The position numbers and the translations under genes were made by a program. From Sphingobacteriaceae bacterium (lineage in GTDB: Bacteria > Bacteroidota > Bacteroidia > B-17B0 > Aurantibacillaceae), in contig JAHEYG010000021.1 of the NCBI GenBank assembly GCA_023251725.1, positions 1 to 35,661 of the forward strand: 35,661 nt of DNA, given 5' to 3'. Each line of letters starts with the position of its first letter. The stretch's first letter is position 1. Below are positions 33,682 to 35,661 of the stretch, in pieces. The notes beneath the pieces were generated by a model. That model was not told the DNA's origin. It did not search any database and worked only from the letters and a program-made list of their open reading frames with translations.

Positions 33682-33921
33682 GTTTTTGAGATTTTTATTA
33701 TTACTTTGTTTATAATAAAAATCCTCGAGTAAATGAGACTTGATGGCAAATTTTAAAAGCCCTATTATTGTTGAAGTATTTGTTTTCCTCAAAATGTTTT
33801 TTCGATGAGTATCTATGGTACGGATACTTATGTTGAGCTCGTCGGCAATTTGTTGCGATGTTCGTTCTTTAATGACCAGAACAAGAATTTCTTTTTCTCT
33901 TTTGGAAAGTGGATTTTTCAA
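33673..33921 (-). CDS. Receiver-less LuxR/NarL-type HTH protein
   Basis: 82 residues consisting almost only of a GerE/LuxR helix-turn-helix (LSKREKEILVLV, SQQIADELNISIRTIDTHRKNIL) and a charged tail. The recognition-helix segment RTIDTHRKNIL is almost the same as RTVDTHRKNIL in the response regulator next door, so both may read the same DNA boxes. The start is TTG at 33921; no ATG is available, and the -7 box at 33941-33948 leaves a ~14-nt leader. Without a receiver it cannot be switched by phosphorylation directly; it could compete with or sustain the response regulator's effect (inference). Confidence 0.75.
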   Translation of the reverse strand: MKNPLSKREKEILVLVIKERTSQQIADELNISIRTIDTHRKNILRKTNTSTIIGLLKFAIKSHLLEDFYYKQSNNKNLKNNT

Positions 33922-33940
33922 AGCCTTAATTTTACTGAAG

Positions 33941-33948
33941 CAAAACTA
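33941..33948 (-). promoter_or_regulatory. -7 element of the solo HTH gene
   Basis: TAGTTTTG on the minus strand fits TAnnTTTG. No TTG is found at -33, which suggests dependence on an activator bound at the boxes just upstream. Confidence 0.6.
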
Positions 33949-33979
33949 GCTAAGCTTTAAATTAAGTTTATCAGTAAGA

Positions 33980-34010
33980 TTAGGTATTTTAATTGCGGAC
34001 ACTAGGTATT
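33980..34010 (-). promoter_or_regulatory. Paired regulator boxes upstream of the solo HTH gene
   Basis: TTAGGTATT at 33980-33988 and CTAGGTATT at 34002-34010, 22 bp apart. The proximal box is 31 nt from the -7 element, almost the same geometry as at the cargo promoter. The distal box overlaps the stop codon of the response regulator. Confidence 0.6.
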
Positions 34011-34655
34011 TAACCCCAGTATATTGTTTTCGAAGGCATATTTAATTAATCCAACAATTGTTTTAGATTGCGTTTTTTCAAGAATGTTTTTTCTGTGGGT
34101 ATCAACTGTGCGGGGCGAAATAAATAATTTTTCGGCAATATCGGCAGTAGTAAGTTCTTCACAAACTAATTTTAATATTTCTAATTCTCTTTGCGTGAGT
34201 TCTTCTTTAGTTTCAGTTGGATTTGCTTTTTTGCGGTTATGCTTTAGCATAATACTCATTACTTCGTTACTATAATAAGTACCATCGTCCATTATCCGAT
34301 TAATTGCATTAAGCAATTCTTGCTTTCCGGTGTTCTTTAAAATATACCCTTCCGCTTCCGACTGAAGTATTTCATTAATAATTGCAGGATCGTTAAACAT
34401 GGTTAAAACCAAAACTTTAATTTGCGGAAATTCGTGTTTTATTTTTTTTGTTAGGTCTGCGCCGTTCATTCCCGGCATACTAATATCGGTTATAAGAAGA
34501 TCGATTTTATTTTTATTAATATAGGATAATGCATCTTCTCCATTGTTAGCTTCATACACAAAATTTAATTTTGTTTCATTTTTCAATAACGATTTAATCC
34601 CGTCAATAAACATTTGATGGTCGTCGGCAATTACTATTTTTAATTCACTTTCCAT
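34002..34655 (-). CDS. NarL/FixJ-family response regulator
   Basis: 217 residues. Receiver ~6-122: IVIADDHQMF (acidic pocket), phospho-acceptor aspartate in LLITDISMPGMNG, the conserved threonine in VLVLTMFND and lysine in EGYILKNTG. The C-terminal GerE HTH (~150-212) has LTQRELEILKLVCEELT and TADIAEKLFISPRTVDTHRKNIL. It is activated by phosphotransfer from the overlapping histidine kinase (11-bp overlap) and should bind TACC-type heptamers as other NarL-like proteins do. Its stop codon lies within a TAGGTATT box. The likely targets are the solo HTH gene and the T9SS cargo array downstream. Confidence 0.93.
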   Translation of the reverse strand: MESELKIVIADDHQMFIDGIKSLLKNETKLNFVYEANNGEDALSYINKNKIDLLITDISMPGMNGADLTKKIKHEFPQIKVLVLTMFNDPAIINEILQSEAEGYILKNTGKQELLNAINRIMDDGTYYSNEVMSIMLKHNRKKANPTETKEELTQRELEILKLVCEELTTADIAEKLFISPRTVDTHRKNILEKTQSKTIVGLIKYAFENNILGLNT

Positions 34656-35661
34656 TTTTTACATTCAAGTTAATAAAAACTGCTGTTCCTATTTGAGGTT
34701 TAGATTCTATTTTAATATTTCCATTGAGCATCGAAACTCTCGAAAAAATATTTTTCCATCCTATTCCTTTAGCGTCTTTAAGTTCATTCACATTAAATCC
34801 AATACCGTTATCTTTAATTGTTATATCTAAATTAGTTTCTGTTTTGATTATTTGCAAATCAATAGTGTTTGTTTTAGAATGTTTAATCATATTATTTAAT
34901 ATTTCCTGAATAATACGATAAACTGTAATATCAATTGAATTACCAAGTGTAGTTTCAATATTTGTATTAAATTCAATTTTTATTGTCTTCGCCGAATTAA
35001 TATTATCAACAACTTCTTTAACTGCCGGAATTAATCCCAAACGAATTAAAGCGCTCGGCATTAAATTATGGGAAATACTTCTTACTTCGTTACAAGCCTC
35101 ATCAATAATTTTTAAAGATCTATCCAAATCGGGTTTATCATTTTCCGAAAACAAATCCTCAAACCCGGCCACATTCAACCTTGCTGTAGAAAGTAGCTGA
35201 CCCAAACCGTCGTGCAAATCCTGAGCAATTCGCACACGCTCTTTTTCTTCTGCTTCAAAAACATCCCGAAATCTGATTTTTTCTGCTTCCGCCAATTCTG
35301 CAGTATGAATAATTTTTTGTTTATGTTTTCGCCTGTTATAAATAAGTAAAAAACTTAACATTGTCAATATGAACAATGATAAACTTACGAATAGCTGGCT
35401 TCTTCTTTTCTGACTTTCATTTTCTAACTGAAGATTCTGAACTTCGGTTTTCCTCCTTAATGCTAAATTCTCAACTTCCTTTTTTTCAGTTTCAAATTTA
35501 GTTTGCATTTCTGCAATTTGTCCGGTCATTCGCTCATTTAATATAGAGTCACTGGCAATTGAAAAAAGCACTTTATATTCATAGGCTTTTTGAAAATCCT
35601 TCATTTTATAATAGGCATTTGATAATCCCGACAAAACATCCCGTTTAACATTATTAATTCT
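34645..35661 (-). CDS. TPR-containing HisKA_3 sensor histidine kinase (5' end outside window)
   Basis: The frame is open to the window edge: 338 residues visible, the start is missing. The visible N-terminal part is the end of a TPR region (NAYYKMKDFQKAYEYKVLFS). A coiled coil follows, then one membrane helix (LFVSLSLFILTMLSFLLIY), a second helix bundle, the HisKA_3 phospho-acceptor ERVRIAQDLHDGLGQ, and a HATPase_c domain with N-box IIQEILNNMIKHSK, G1 DNGIGF and a G2-like GIGWKNI (usually GLGLxNI). It is the partner of the NarL-type regulator that overlaps its 3' end. In this phylum such kinases sense through periplasmic TPRs; the signal is unknown. Confidence 0.9.
   Translation of the reverse strand, partial: RINNVKRDVLSGLSNAYYKMKDFQKAYEYKVLFSIASDSILNERMTGQIAEMQTKFETEKKEVENLALRRKTEVQNLQLENESQKRRSQLFVSLSLFILTMLSFLLIYNRRKHKQKIIHTAELAEAEKIRFRDVFEAEEKERVRIAQDLHDGLGQLLSTARLNVAGFEDLFSENDKPDLDRSLKIIDEACNEVRSISHNLMPSALIRLGLIPAVKEVVDNINSAKTIKIEFNTNIETTLGNSIDITVYRIIQEILNNMIKHSKTNTIDLQIIKTETNLDITIKDNGIGFNVNELKDAKGIGWKNIFSRVSMLNGNIKIESKPQIGTAVFINLNVKNGK

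Overview
The window looks like a chromosomal segment of an AT-rich member of the Bacteroidota. It has type IX secretion (T9SS) C-terminal sorting domains on five secreted proteins. Promoters fit the TTG-N19/20-TAnnTTTG pattern of this phylum, most starts lack a Shine-Dalgarno sequence, and families such as DUF4294, DUF1569 and OstA-like/LptF are typical of the group. I cannot name a genus.

Layout. (1) 1-1700: a small STAS/SpoIIAA-like protein, an island of GGTTATAA-type repeats, and an XRE-S24 (CI/LexA-like) repressor with a perfect 21-bp palindromic operator in front of the divergent gene. (2) 1713-7606: four sensor-like proteins (one six-helix membrane protein, three TPR proteins), interrupted by a DUF1569 gene and followed by a YceI gene. 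All four sensors end in the same ~35-residue helix that normally leads into a SpoIIE/PP2C phosphatase domain, but each stops there. (3) 7957-10071: a secreted T9SS protein combining a CarboxypepD_reg-like domain, a TonB-plug-like segment and a von Willebrand A domain. (4) 10072-15109: a tRNA-rich, plastic region. It holds a broken initiator tRNA, a Pro-type tRNA-like sequence, a tRNA fragment, a promoter- and terminator-bounded small RNA or small ORF, an AbiEi/AbiEii type IV toxin-antitoxin pair, an intact tRNA-fMet, era, and a second XRE-DUF6922/nucleotidyltransferase pair. A ~106-bp block next to the tRNA-fMet 3' end is duplicated exactly 2500 bp apart on both sides of the AbiE pair. (5) 15127-18378: a secreted hypothetical protein, a biotin carboxylase and a DUF4294 protein. 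(6) 18375-23759 (minus): a four-gene envelope operon lptF - GT4 - GT2 - OstA-like, consistent with lipopolysaccharide synthesis and export. (7) 23840-25863: a GT2 enzyme, a four-helix-bundle (S23/IVP-like) gene bracketed by inverted GGTTATAA/CTATAACC arrays, and a pRiA4b ORF-3-like acidic protein. (8) 25936-33566 (minus): four T9SS cargo proteins built of FG-GAP, Ig-like and SBBP repeats. (9) 33673-35661 (minus): a TPR histidine kinase (5' end outside the window), its NarL-type response regulator, and a receiver-less HTH paralogue.

How the parts may work together. The kinase/regulator pair appears to control the adjacent cargo array: the promoter of the first cargo gene and the promoter of the solo HTH gene share a two-box architecture (TAGGTATT boxes 22-23 bp apart, ~32 nt from the -7 element). 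The four orphan-helix sensors look like regulatory subunits that have lost or never had an output domain, and they could act in trans on full-length phosphatases elsewhere. These two observations, with the tRNA-fMet/AbiE duplication and the repeat-bracketed four-helix-bundle gene, are the best leads.
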